Positions 32,686 through 40,569 of a stretch of DNA of 59,505 bases are shown piece by piece; within the stretch, counting starts at the first letter, position 1, and each line of letters starts with the position of its first letter. The stretch comes from CAZCTO01 sp964501725 (GTDB lineage Bacteria > Bacillota > Clostridia > Saccharofermentanales > Saccharofermentanaceae), in assembly GCA_964501725.1 (NCBI GenBank), contig CAZCTO010000015.1:1-59505 (forward strand). The letters are read 5' to 3'. A model generated the notes under the pieces. It was not told the DNA's origin. It saw only the letters and a program-made list of their open reading frames with translations, and did no database searches. The position numbers and the translations under genes were made by a program.

Positions 32686-34190
32686 TATTTCAGAAAGTTT
32701 TCGAAAAGTCCTCTGATAAGGCTCCGACCGATTTCTCTTCCGGCAGAACTCATGGCTGAGGTTACCGCTTTGCCGATCGGAGAAGAGGCTTTTTTCTTTG
32801 CTTTTGCGGCGGCGACTTTTGCCTTGGCGGCAGCCTCTTTCTCTTTCTTGGTTTGCTCTTTTTCTTCGATCTCCGCTTGTGCCTGTTCGGTCTCCTCTTT
32901 CTTTTGCTGCTCATACTTGGCAGCCAACATTTCGTATGCCGATTCGCGATCGAGCGATGTCATGTACTTGGTATAGAGGAGAGAAGCGCTTACAAGGGAA
33001 GCAATTTTATCTTCACCGGCCGGTCCGATCAAACTCTGCGGCGGCAGGATGAACGCGCGTTCCACAACCGAGGGGACGCCTTTTTCATCCAGAAAACTGA
33101 CAAGTGCCTCTCCGGTCGCAAGTTCGGTAAGTACGGTCTCGGCGTCAAAAGCTTCGTTGACACGAAACGACTCAGCCGCGGCACGGATGTTTTTTTGCTC
33201 GGCAGGCGTATATGCACGCAAGGCATGCTGAACGCGATTGCCCAGTTGCGACAAGACGGTTGGCGGAACATCCGCAGGTTTTTGCGTGACAAAATATACA
33301 CCGACTCCCTTGGATCGGATCAGACGAATGACCTGCTCGACCTTGTCAATCAGATAATCCGGTGCGTCGTTAAACAGCAAATGTGCTTCGTCAAAAAAGA
33401 ACACCATCTTGGGTCTTTCAAGATCACCGACTTCCGGCAACTCTTCGAAAAGCTCTGAAAGCAGCCAGAGAACAAAGGTCGAGTACAGCAGCGGCCGGAC
33501 ATACAACTCGGTAGCGTGCAAAATATTGATCATTCCCTTGCCGTTCGCATCAGTCTTCATCCAGTCAGAAATTTCGAAGCCGGGCTCGCCGAAAAACTCC
33601 GCGGCGCCTTGGTCCTCCAGAAGCGCGATGCTGCGCTGAATCGTTCCGACCGTAACTTTGCTGACTGAACCATGGGACAGAATGAACTCGTCGGCATGAT
33701 CGCCGATATACTGAAGCATCAAGCGCAGATCTTTGAGATCCAGAAGCAAAAGGCCTTTCTCATCGGCGATGCGAAAAACCATAGACAGAACGGCGCGTTG
33801 TACGTCGGAAAGATCCAGCATACGGCCTAAAAGGAGTGGTCCCATCTCGGATACCGTCACGCGGAGATGGTGTCCTTTTTTGCCGAAAACATCAAAAAAC
33901 TCCGTCGGATATTCCTTATACGTAAAGTCTTTGATTCCGAACCAGCCGATCCGCTCCTGCATTTTTGCATTGTCCAGCCCCGGCTGGCAAAGCCCGGACA
34001 TATCTCCTTTTATATCGGCCAGAAAACAAGGAACGCCAAGATCCGAGAATGACTCGGCAATTACCTTCAGTGTAACGGATTTTCCGGTTCCGGTTGCTCC
34101 GGCGATCAAGCCGTGGCGATTCGCCATCGCGGGATGAAGCATGCACTTTTTTTCGGTCCCCGCAATCCAAAGCTCGTTATCAAGTCTCAT
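32685..34190 (-). CDS. HerA-like ATPase (DUF853 type)
   Basis: The 501-residue protein starts with an ATP-binding module: Walker A GATGTGKS near residue 32 and Walker B MVFFFDEAHLLF in the middle, then a sensor region FVTQKPADVPPTVLSQLGNR. The family is related to HerA/FtsK translocases, with an unknown role. The C-terminal 70 residues turn into a coiled, highly charged segment with Lys-Glu-Ala repeats (AAAKAKVAAAKAKKK), then a short helix. It is convergent with dus and 25 bases from the next minus-strand gene. Confidence 0.87.
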   Translation of the reverse strand: MRLDNELWIAGTEKKCMLHPAMANRHGLIAGATGTGKSVTLKVIAESFSDLGVPCFLADIKGDMSGLCQPGLDNAKMQERIGWFGIKDFTYKEYPTEFFDVFGKKGHHLRVTVSEMGPLLLGRMLDLSDVQRAVLSMVFRIADEKGLLLLDLKDLRLMLQYIGDHADEFILSHGSVSKVTVGTIQRSIALLEDQGAAEFFGEPGFEISDWMKTDANGKGMINILHATELYVRPLLYSTFVLWLLSELFEELPEVGDLERPKMVFFFDEAHLLFNDAPDYLIDKVEQVIRLIRSKGVGVYFVTQKPADVPPTVLSQLGNRVQHALRAYTPAEQKNIRAAAESFRVNEAFDAETVLTELATGEALVSFLDEKGVPSVVERAFILPPQSLIGPAGEDKIASLVSASLLYTKYMTSLDRESAYEMLAAKYEQQKKEETEQAQAEIEEKEQTKKEKEAAAKAKVAAAKAKKKASSPIGKAVTSAMSSAGREIGRSLIRGLFENFLK

Positions 34191-34215
34191 AAGTGTCTCC
34201 TCCGACAGATCCCCG

Positions 34216-35382
34216 CTACGGTACTAATTTTTCGGAAAAATAAGGTTTAATAATATCTGCGATAAGTGCCGCCGTTCTTTCATGGAAAACCCTCAGCGGA
34301 TGCGAGTTTGCGCCGTATTCATCCGGGCTGACGGAAGGCAGAAGCACGGCGTCAAACCTTGTGAATCCTTCTTCGTCCAGAATGCGTTTGGCACTTGCAA
34401 TTGCAGGCCATAGCCCCGAACCCATCATGCCGTAGATCCAAAGGATATGCGCTTTGGGATTTTTTACGGCAAGTGTTCTGACAAAATCGACTACCCCGTC
34501 ACGAAAAACGCGCCAGTCTTTTTGGGCATATACGGAGGAGATCGGATTGATGTCTTCGTCGACACGATGCATCTTGTATTGCTTTCCGTCGCTCGGGTCG
34601 GTCCAGGGCGGCTGATGAAAAGAACCCTGGTCATTGGTTCCCAAATTGACGATCACAACATCCGGATCAAAGGAAAAATCATACTCTTTCGACGCGCCGC
34701 GCGCAGAGGCAAACGGTTCGGCAATCAGCCCGCAGACTTTGGAATAAATGGAGGGAATATTCATATGGATGTCGTTATTCCAACCGCAGTGCACGCCCCA
34801 ACCGCCTTGAGATACAACCTGAATATCGACATCCATCAGACGGCTGAGATATCCGGTCCAACTGTAATAGGAAGAAGTCCATTCTTCGATATTGACCGTG
34901 GAACCGATGTCTGTTGCGGACGGTGATAAGGCGCCTTCGCCGGACGTAATTGAATCGCCGATGCATTCAATACGTCTCCTTACCGGCAGATCGCAAAGCT
35001 CGCCGTCTATAAGGATCAAATCACAAGATGTACTTGCGTCCACAATCCCGGTGTGCGCCTGACTTTCCTTATATACCCGAATGTGACGCAGTGCCGCCGA
35101 CACCAGAGCCGGATCCGCATCGCCGACGCGACTGTCGATAATCGTGTATACAGAGGTTCCCTGAAGTAATGGAATTCGTATCGCCGGTGTACCGTCTACC
35201 TCAAAAAGCACGCACTGATCCTTGCCGCCGGTTTCTGCCGTAAACTGAATGTCAGCACGCAGACCGCGGAAACAAAACTCAATACCCGAACCGGTATAAT
35301 CCATCCAAAATCGATTGCCTGTCCGGTCATATCTGCCGTGCAAACGAATTTTGGGCTCCTGCGTTACCAGAAAAGTTTTCAT
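34216..35382 (-). CDS. SGNH/GDSL esterase with N-terminal beta-sandwich
   Basis: The 388-residue protein has an N-terminal jelly-roll like domain (about 1-140), as in carbohydrate esterase family 2. The SGNH hydrolase follows: GDSITSGEG with the nucleophile, SQGGWG, VNLGTND, and GANSHP with the catalytic histidine. No signal peptide is present, so it is probably cytoplasmic. It likely removes acetyl groups from oligosaccharides. A -10 with a palindrome lies upstream. It could be in one transcript with the HerA-like gene 25 bases away. Confidence 0.85.
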   Translation of the reverse strand: MKTFLVTQEPKIRLHGRYDRTGNRFWMDYTGSGIEFCFRGLRADIQFTAETGGKDQCVLFEVDGTPAIRIPLLQGTSVYTIIDSRVGDADPALVSAALRHIRVYKESQAHTGIVDASTSCDLILIDGELCDLPVRRRIECIGDSITSGEGALSPSATDIGSTVNIEEWTSSYYSWTGYLSRLMDVDIQVVSQGGWGVHCGWNNDIHMNIPSIYSKVCGLIAEPFASARGASKEYDFSFDPDVVIVNLGTNDQGSFHQPPWTDPSDGKQYKMHRVDEDINPISSVYAQKDWRVFRDGVVDFVRTLAVKNPKAHILWIYGMMGSGLWPAIASAKRILDEEGFTRFDAVLLPSVSPDEYGANSHPLRVFHERTAALIADIIKPYFSEKLVP

Positions 35383-35412
35383 CGGTAATTCCTCCCGAAA
35401 AGTCTTTATGCC

Positions 35413-35441
35413 ATTTTACCGCAAATCAGTTGCGGATAAAA
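35413..35441 (-). promoter_or_regulatory. Esterase promoter with palindromic spacer
   Basis: On the minus strand TAAAAT (35418-35413) lies 17 bases from a poor -35, TTTTAT (35441-35436). The spacer between them is exactly the inverted repeat CCGCAA-N5-TTGCGG (35419-35435), a likely regulator binding site. Confidence 0.5.
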
Positions 35442-35503
35442 GGAAATCTCACCCCATAAAAGTTCATGAGGGTGTGCGACGTTTCGGAACGAAGGGAAAG
35501 AGA

Positions 35504-35531
35504 AAGACCGCCCGGAGGGTAGGGCGGTCTT
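35504..35531. other. Strong hairpin between divergent genes
   Basis: A perfect 10-bp stem AAGACCGCCC / GGGCGGTCTT with an 8-base loop lies between two divergent genes, where neither ends. On the minus strand it is followed by TTCTCTTTC. It could end an unseen small RNA or be part of a long leader of the esterase. The rest of the 35,383-35,716 gap holds only the promoters listed. Confidence 0.6.
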
Positions 35532-35663
35532 AGATCAATATCTGAAGGGTGTATGAAAAGACTTGCCCTCATTATGTCATTTTTCTAAGAAACGAATCAG
35601 TGAAAAATTACTCAAAATTGAATGAAATCTGCGGTAATGCCAAAACCCTCATTGCTTTTCTTC

Positions 35664-35672
35664 TGATATAAT
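35664..35672 (+). promoter_or_regulatory. Extended -10 promoter of the DUF4203 gene
   Basis: TGATATAAT (TGn plus TATAAT at 35667-35672), 45 bases before the chosen ATG. No -35 hexamer, as is usual for extended -10 promoters. Confidence 0.5.
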
Positions 35673-35716
35673 GTCTTTATATCGCATGAATCGACTTGAG
35701 TAACGGAGGAATGAGA

Positions 35717-36487
35717 ATGCTGACTTTTACGCTCCTTGTTCTGCTCGGGATGGGTATTGTTCTCTGCTTTTTCGGATATCGATTTTTTCGCGCCGCGATG
35801 GCACTGGCCGGGTTTGCGATCGGCGCGGTAATCGGTTATTACGGCTACGGTATCATTTCAGAGTATCTTCCGGGATCGGGAAGCGGAGTCTGGCTACTGG
35901 TGTTTATGGGAGCCGGAGGAGTCCTGCTCGGATTTCTTTCATTTCATATTTATGAAACGGCGCTGTTTTATGTATCTGCCCTGCTGACCGCATATGTAGT
36001 ATTGAGGACATTTCTGCTTACTATGGCGGACGGAGTCGGCGTATCGGCTTTTGTCAAAATCATAACAGGCAAAACGTCAATAGATGGCGGTGTTGACAAG
36101 ATCACTGACTATGAGATTTCGGACTCGGGAAGTGTCGGTGAATTGATGACCAAAGGCTTCGAAAAACTCCCGGGCGAGACGCAAACGGAGAAAATGCTTA
36201 TGGTCCTGGCCGCAGCATTAATCGCGGGCGTTATTGTCGGTATCATCGTTTGCATTCTTCAGAAACCGGCGATCATTGTCATCACGTCACTCATGGGCGG
36301 AGTGATGGCTTCACAGGGATTATGCTCCATGCTTGCCAGTTTTGATAAGATTGATCTGAAGGCGGACACCGTCATTACAAGTTTTGCGCGAAGCGGAGAA
36401 GACCTTTTACTTTCGACGGTTTTGACAATTGCGCTGGTCGCTGCGGGAATACTGATTCAGTTTAAAACGACCAAGGACGTCGAGTAA
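35717..36487 (+). CDS. DUF4203-type multi-span membrane protein
   Basis: The 256-residue protein has about seven hydrophobic spans. The first ones match the glycine-rich pattern GYRFFRAAMALAGFAIGAVIGYY found in DUF4203/TMEM198-like proteins. A soluble loop of about 60 residues lies in the middle. The start at 35717 is 7 bases behind GGAGG; an ATG at 35711 and a TTG at 35696 are too close to or before that site. Function unknown. A terminator follows directly. Confidence 0.78.
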   Translation: MLTFTLLVLLGMGIVLCFFGYRFFRAAMALAGFAIGAVIGYYGYGIISEYLPGSGSGVWLLVFMGAGGVLLGFLSFHIYETALFYVSALLTAYVVLRTFLLTMADGVGVSAFVKIITGKTSIDGGVDKITDYEISDSGSVGELMTKGFEKLPGETQTEKMLMVLAAALIAGVIVGIIVCILQKPAIIVITSLMGGVMASQGLCSMLASFDKIDLKADTVITSFARSGEDLLLSTVLTIALVAAGILIQFKTTKDVE

Positions 36488-36516
36488 ACGCTTTCTTTGC
36501 TCAAATTGACAACAGA

Positions 36517-36542
36517 AGCCCTGAAACTCAGGGCTTTTTTTG
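36517..36542 (+). terminator. Terminator after the DUF4203 gene
   Basis: Perfect 8-bp stem AGCCCTGA / TCAGGGCT with a 3-base loop followed by seven T. Confidence 0.9.
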
Positions 36543-36555
36543 TTGTTGTCTAACA

Positions 36556-36584
36556 TTGACAGGTGTTTTTGTCAGGCGTACATT
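36556..36584 (+). promoter_or_regulatory. Promoter of the SulP transporter gene
   Basis: TTGACA (36556-36561) and TACATT (36579-36584) are 17 bases apart. The inverted repeat TGACA-N8-TGTCA overlaps the -35 and could be a regulator site. Confidence 0.6.
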
Positions 36585-36627
36585 TGTATACTGTAACGCG
36601 GAAAAGTTATGATGCCGGGGGGATACA

Positions 36628-38334
36628 ATGAAGTACATTTCATCTGTTTTTAATCCAAAACTCTTTTATACAATCAGACATTATTCCAAAGAACAGTTCG
36701 GAAAAGACGTCATTGCAGGCATCATTGTTGCGATCATTGCGCTCCCGTTATCCATAGCCCTTGCGATATCTTCGGGTGTTTCTCCGGAGAAGGGCATTTA
36801 CACGGCAATAATCGCTGGCTTTCTGACCTCGCTTTTCGGTGGGAGCCGGGTGCAAATCGGCGGACCGACAGCCGCTTTTATGGTTATTGTTTTTGGAATC
36901 GTAGCCAAGCATGGCGTTGACGGGTTGATGATAGCAACCATTATGGCCGGTATCATGCTGATGTTGTTCGGCCTTTTTCAGCTCGGCTCCGTCATTAAAT
37001 TCATTCCATATCCGATTACCACCGGCTTCACCAGCGGTATCGCCATTACGATTTTTACTTCTCAGATCAAAGACTTTTTCGGGATTGCTCCCAAAGAGGC
37101 TATGCCGGTTGAGTTCATTGACAAGTGGGTTGTCTATTTTGAAAGTATCTCAACAGTGCAGTGGCAAGTGGTTCTGGTTGGCGCGATTGCGCTTGCCATC
37201 CTTATCATCTGGCCGAAAATAACAAAGAAAATTCCCGGTGCGCTGATTGCTTTGATTGTAACCGCGGCCATTGTTAAGATCTTTGCGATGGAAGTACCTA
37301 CAATCGGCAGCATGTTCGGCACGCTCTCGAGTGCTCCGCCGACTTTCAGAGCACCGGTTATCACATACGAACGGATTGTTGACCTGATCGGACCCGCGTT
37401 CACCATCGCTTTTCTCGGGGCAGTGGAGTCTCTTCTTTCCGCAGTGGTATCAGACGGTATCATCGGAAGCAAGCACAATTCCAACACGGAATTGATTGCA
37501 CAGGGTATTGCAAACATCGGATCATCGCTGTTCGGAGGAATCCCCGCAACAGGAGCTATCGCCCGTACTGTCGCAAATATCAAAAACGGCGGAAGAACGC
37601 CGGTTGCAGGCATGGTTCACTCGGTCGTCCTTCTGCTGATCGTGCTCTTGTTCATGCCTTTTGCCAAAATGATTCCGCTGACCGGGCTGGCCGCCGTTTT
37701 GCTGGTTGTCGCTTATAACATGTCGGAGTGGCGGTCGTTTGTCGGCCTGCTGAAAGCTCCCAAAAGCGACATACTCATTCTTCTTGTCACTTTTTTCATG
37801 ACGGTGCTTTTCGATCTTGTTGTGGCAATTGAAGTGGGCATTGTGCTGGCGGCATTCCTTTTCATGAAAAGAATGTCGGATGTCGCGGAAGTCAAAGTCC
37901 GTAACATGGATGCCGGCGAAGAGGATTTGAGTCTTGGCGTTCAAGAGACAGTCGGTGAGGGTGAAGAAACAGAGTTTGCGGGCAAAAAAGAATACAAAAA
38001 TGTCTTAATATACGAAATCAACGGGCCGTTCTTCTTTGGCGCGGCCGATAAATTCCTTGATGCGTCTGCGCAGGTCGGCGAAAAAATCGAAATTCTGATC
38101 ATAAAAATGAAGCATGTCCCTGTTATGGATGCAACGGCACTTCAGGCTTTCAGGGGTCTCATTCGACGCAGTCATAAGAGATCCATCGAAGTCATTCTCG
38201 CAAGTGTCCAGGATCAGCCGCTTGGCGTGCTCCGGAAATCCGGCCTGTGCGACAGTATCGGCGCGGACCATATCTTCCCGAGCCTTACTCCGGCGATTAA
38301 ATACGTAAAGGATAAATTGGACGCTGTTACATGA
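36628..38334 (+). CDS. SulP-family anion transporter with STAS domain
   Basis: A 568-residue transporter with about 12 hydrophobic spans. KDVIAGIIVAIIALPLSIALAI near the start, the QIGGPTAAFMVIVFGIV loop and GFTSGIAITIFTSQIKDFFG are typical SulP sequences. A cytoplasmic STAS domain follows at about residues 465-565 (VPVMDATALQAFRGL). Substrates of the family include sulfate, bicarbonate and other anions; the one used here is not clear. GGGGGG precedes the start. The 3' end overlaps the convergent epimerase gene by 8 bases. Confidence 0.92.
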   Translation: MKYISSVFNPKLFYTIRHYSKEQFGKDVIAGIIVAIIALPLSIALAISSGVSPEKGIYTAIIAGFLTSLFGGSRVQIGGPTAAFMVIVFGIVAKHGVDGLMIATIMAGIMLMLFGLFQLGSVIKFIPYPITTGFTSGIAITIFTSQIKDFFGIAPKEAMPVEFIDKWVVYFESISTVQWQVVLVGAIALAILIIWPKITKKIPGALIALIVTAAIVKIFAMEVPTIGSMFGTLSSAPPTFRAPVITYERIVDLIGPAFTIAFLGAVESLLSAVVSDGIIGSKHNSNTELIAQGIANIGSSLFGGIPATGAIARTVANIKNGGRTPVAGMVHSVVLLLIVLLFMPFAKMIPLTGLAAVLLVVAYNMSEWRSFVGLLKAPKSDILILLVTFFMTVLFDLVVAIEVGIVLAAFLFMKRMSDVAEVKVRNMDAGEEDLSLGVQETVGEGEETEFAGKKEYKNVLIYEINGPFFFGAADKFLDASAQVGEKIEILIIKMKHVPVMDATALQAFRGLIRRSHKRSIEVILASVQDQPLGVLRKSGLCDSIGADHIFPSLTPAIKYVKDKLDAVT

Positions 38335-39322
38335 CCACGGAAATCGCAAGAACTTTCTCGAGCCAGGCATCCCAGTCCGGATCAAAATCCTGAAGAGAAG
38401 GGGTATTCAGAAGAACGTCCATGGATTGTTTTATCCCTTGATCAAATCGTATCGTCGCAGCATAACCGGGTACGAGCCGCTTGATCTTGCTGTTGTCAAA
38501 AACGACGCTGTGCGTTTTGTCACCATTCAGCGGGCCGTTCAACGAAGGATCCAACCGGACCAGCGTATCCGTTGCCACATGGACGATTTGCGGAACAACG
38601 CCGAGCGCTCTCCCGATGCTCTCGTATATCTGATTCCATGTCAACGACTCGTCTGAAGTGATATGGACGGCTTCTCCGATCGCGTGAACATTACCCATCA
38701 GTCCAATGAAGCCTTTGGCAAAGTCCATGCTGTGAGTCACTGTCCATAAAGAACTGCCGTCTCCGTGGATGATCACCGGTTTGCCCCGGCGCATCCGCTC
38801 CAGTTCTGTCCAGGGCCCCTTCGGACTGTGAAAAGATAATGGGATCGAGCCGTCCGCATATGTATGACTTGGCCGGACGATTGTCACCGGAAATCCGGTC
38901 TTCCGGTACTGTGCGATCAGAAGCTCTTCGCAAGCAATTTTTGCCTGAGAATACTGCCAGTGAGGATTGTGAAGAGGTGTACTCTCTGTGATGGCATAAT
39001 GGGAGAGCGGTTTCTGATATGCAGAAGCGGAGCTGATGAATATATACTGATCGCACTTCCCCTCAAACAGTGAGATGTCCCTCTGAACCTGATCCGGCAC
39101 AAAAGCGATGAAATCGGCAATGACATCAAATTTCCGGTCTCCGAGCAGCGAAAGAATTTGGCTTTCGTTATTGATATCGCACGTCAGTTGATGTACCTCT
39201 GCCGGCACATTTTCCAGTTTATTTCCGCGATTGATGAGCGTCAGATCCCAACCCATCTGCGCGACCAGGCGTGTGATGGACATGCTAATGGTTCCGGTAC
39301 CACCAATAAATAATGCTTTCAT
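38327..39322 (-). CDS. NAD-dependent epimerase/dehydratase family protein (extended SDR)
   Basis: A 331-residue extended short-chain dehydrogenase. It starts MKALFIGGTGTISMSITR with the Rossmann loop, has FISSASAYQ in the middle, and the catalytic YSQAK (Tyr-x3-Lys). The second half resembles nucleoside-diphosphate-sugar epimerases and the plant-type RNA-binding/CSP41 relatives (GDGSSLWTVTHSMDFAKG). Substrate unknown. The start at 39322 gives the family N-terminus; a longer frame to 39352 overlaps the promoter. The Shine-Dalgarno sequence is weak. Confidence 0.85.
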   Translation of the reverse strand: MKALFIGGTGTISMSITRLVAQMGWDLTLINRGNKLENVPAEVHQLTCDINNESQILSLLGDRKFDVIADFIAFVPDQVQRDISLFEGKCDQYIFISSASAYQKPLSHYAITESTPLHNPHWQYSQAKIACEELLIAQYRKTGFPVTIVRPSHTYADGSIPLSFHSPKGPWTELERMRRGKPVIIHGDGSSLWTVTHSMDFAKGFIGLMGNVHAIGEAVHITSDESLTWNQIYESIGRALGVVPQIVHVATDTLVRLDPSLNGPLNGDKTHSVVFDNSKIKRLVPGYAATIRFDQGIKQSMDVLLNTPSLQDFDPDWDAWLEKVLAISVVM

Positions 39323-39356
39323 AGGTACAGCCCGCCTTCTTTTGACATTCATGTAG

Positions 39357-39365
39357 AGTATAACA
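39357..39365 (-). promoter_or_regulatory. Extended -10 promoter of the epimerase gene
   Basis: Minus strand TGTTATACT about 35 bases before the ATG. It makes a short leader, so the hairpins at 39,460-39,570 are not part of this transcript. Confidence 0.5.
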
Positions 39366-39433
39366 TGAAGGAGAGTCGATTATTAATAAGGCGGCCTCAA
39401 ACCTCAAAAATACCTTCTTTTTGCCATAAATGC

Positions 39434-39572
39434 TTGATTTTTCCGCATAATAACATTAAAATCTGCCTATGGTGTCTGCGGGGAGATACCTTCCCACAGG
39501 CAGGCATTTGTACGGGGGTACGTATGACGAAGGCGGCAAGCTTCCAATGAAGCAGGCCGCCTTCGTTCTTTG
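39434..39572 (+). ncRNA. Candidate structured small RNA with own promoter and hairpin end
   Basis: TTGATT (39434-39439) and TAAAAT (39457-39462) are 17 bases apart. Downstream, GGTGTCT-GCGGGG-AGATACC (39471-39490) forms a stem whose G-rich loop could pair with TTCCC just after it. CTGCCT (39463-39468) and AGGCAG could enclose this stem. Then comes GTAC-GGGG-GTAC, and last an 11-bp stem ACGAAGGCGGC / GCCGCCTTCGT (39527-39537 / 39556-39566) with an inner GCTTC/GAAGC and a T-rich TTCTTTGTCT. No gene follows on this strand. The last hairpin may instead, or also, end the minus-strand dehydrogenase transcript. Confidence 0.4.
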
Positions 39573-39588
39573 TCTCATAAAAGTGATA

Positions 39589-40569
39589 CTAAGAAACAAC
39601 GTGAACCGGGTTACCTTCAAGATATGCACGCACATTCGTAACAACCGTGTCAATCAGACGTTGACGCGTCTCTTTGGGTGCCCATGCGATATGCGGTGTG
39701 ATAATACAGTTGGGTGCCGTCAAAAGCGGATTCGCCGCAGAGGGGGGCTCAATCGACAGAACATCGATGGCCGCACCTGCGATTTTACCGCTATGAAGCG
39801 CCTCGGCAACAGCGGCTTCTTCAAAAATACCGCCGCGTGAAGCGTTTATCAGATAGACACCGTCCTTCATCTGTGCGATGGTTTCACGATTGATCAGTTC
39901 CCGGGTATCCTCGTTGAGCGGACAATGAAATGAAATATAGTCTGCTTCCCGTAGGATTTCCGAAAGCGAAACAATCTTTACGTCCCCTGCTTCGCGAGCC
40001 TCGATATCGCTGATCGAAGGCGCCTTGTCGTTCCGTCCGGAAGCAAGGACCTTCATCCCCAAAGCCGCCGCGATAGAAGCTACGCGTCTTCCGATTCGTC
40101 CGAACCCGACGATACCGATTGTTTTTCCCAGGAGTTCGGTCAACGGTTTATCCCAAAAACAAAAATGCTGCGTTTCCGCCCAACGGCCTTCATGCACCAG
40201 TCGATCGTGATGCCCGACATGATTCGTAAGTTCAAGAAGGAGTGCAATTGTCATTTGCGCTGTTGCCGCGGTTGCGTACTCCGGAATGTTGGTAACGGTA
40301 ACTCCCAGCTCAGAAGCAGCCTTGACATCAATGACGTTATATCCGGTCGCGAGCGCCCCGAGATAGCGCAAATCAGGATGCCTTTTCAGTCGCTCCTTTG
40401 AAAAAACTACTTTGCTGGACAACACTATGTCCGCGTCGCCGATTCTTTCATCAACAAGTTCTTCCGGAGAATGCCCGTACACGGTAAGCGTTCCGAAGTC
40501 TTCGAGTCCGGACCATGAAAGATCACCGGGATTGATAGTATGCCCGTCCAGGATAACAATTCTGCTCAT
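39589..40569 (-). CDS. D-2-hydroxyacid dehydrogenase
   Basis: NAD(P)-dependent reductase of the glycerate/hydroxypyruvate type, 326 residues. It has the GIVGFGRIGRRVA cofactor loop, LINASRGGIFEE with the catalytic arginine, the acidic IDVLSIEPP segment, and PHIAWAPKETRQR with the catalytic histidine. The start overlaps the stop of the nfnB-like gene by 4 bases (ATGA), so the enzyme is co-translated with the electron bifurcation pair. Its substrate is not certain. Confidence 0.9.
   Translation of the reverse strand: MSRIVILDGHTINPGDLSWSGLEDFGTLTVYGHSPEELVDERIGDADIVLSSKVVFSKERLKRHPDLRYLGALATGYNVIDVKAASELGVTVTNIPEYATAATAQMTIALLLELTNHVGHHDRLVHEGRWAETQHFCFWDKPLTELLGKTIGIVGFGRIGRRVASIAAALGMKVLASGRNDKAPSISDIEAREAGDVKIVSLSEILREADYISFHCPLNEDTRELINRETIAQMKDGVYLINASRGGIFEEAAVAEALHSGKIAGAAIDVLSIEPPSAANPLLTAPNCIITPHIAWAPKETRQRLIDTVVTNVRAYLEGNPVHVVS

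Noticed and set aside
39469..39840. Plus-strand open frame starting at ATG 39,469-39,471
   Set aside because: It runs through the hairpins and into the opposite strand of a clear hydroxyacid dehydrogenase. There is no ribosome binding site before it.
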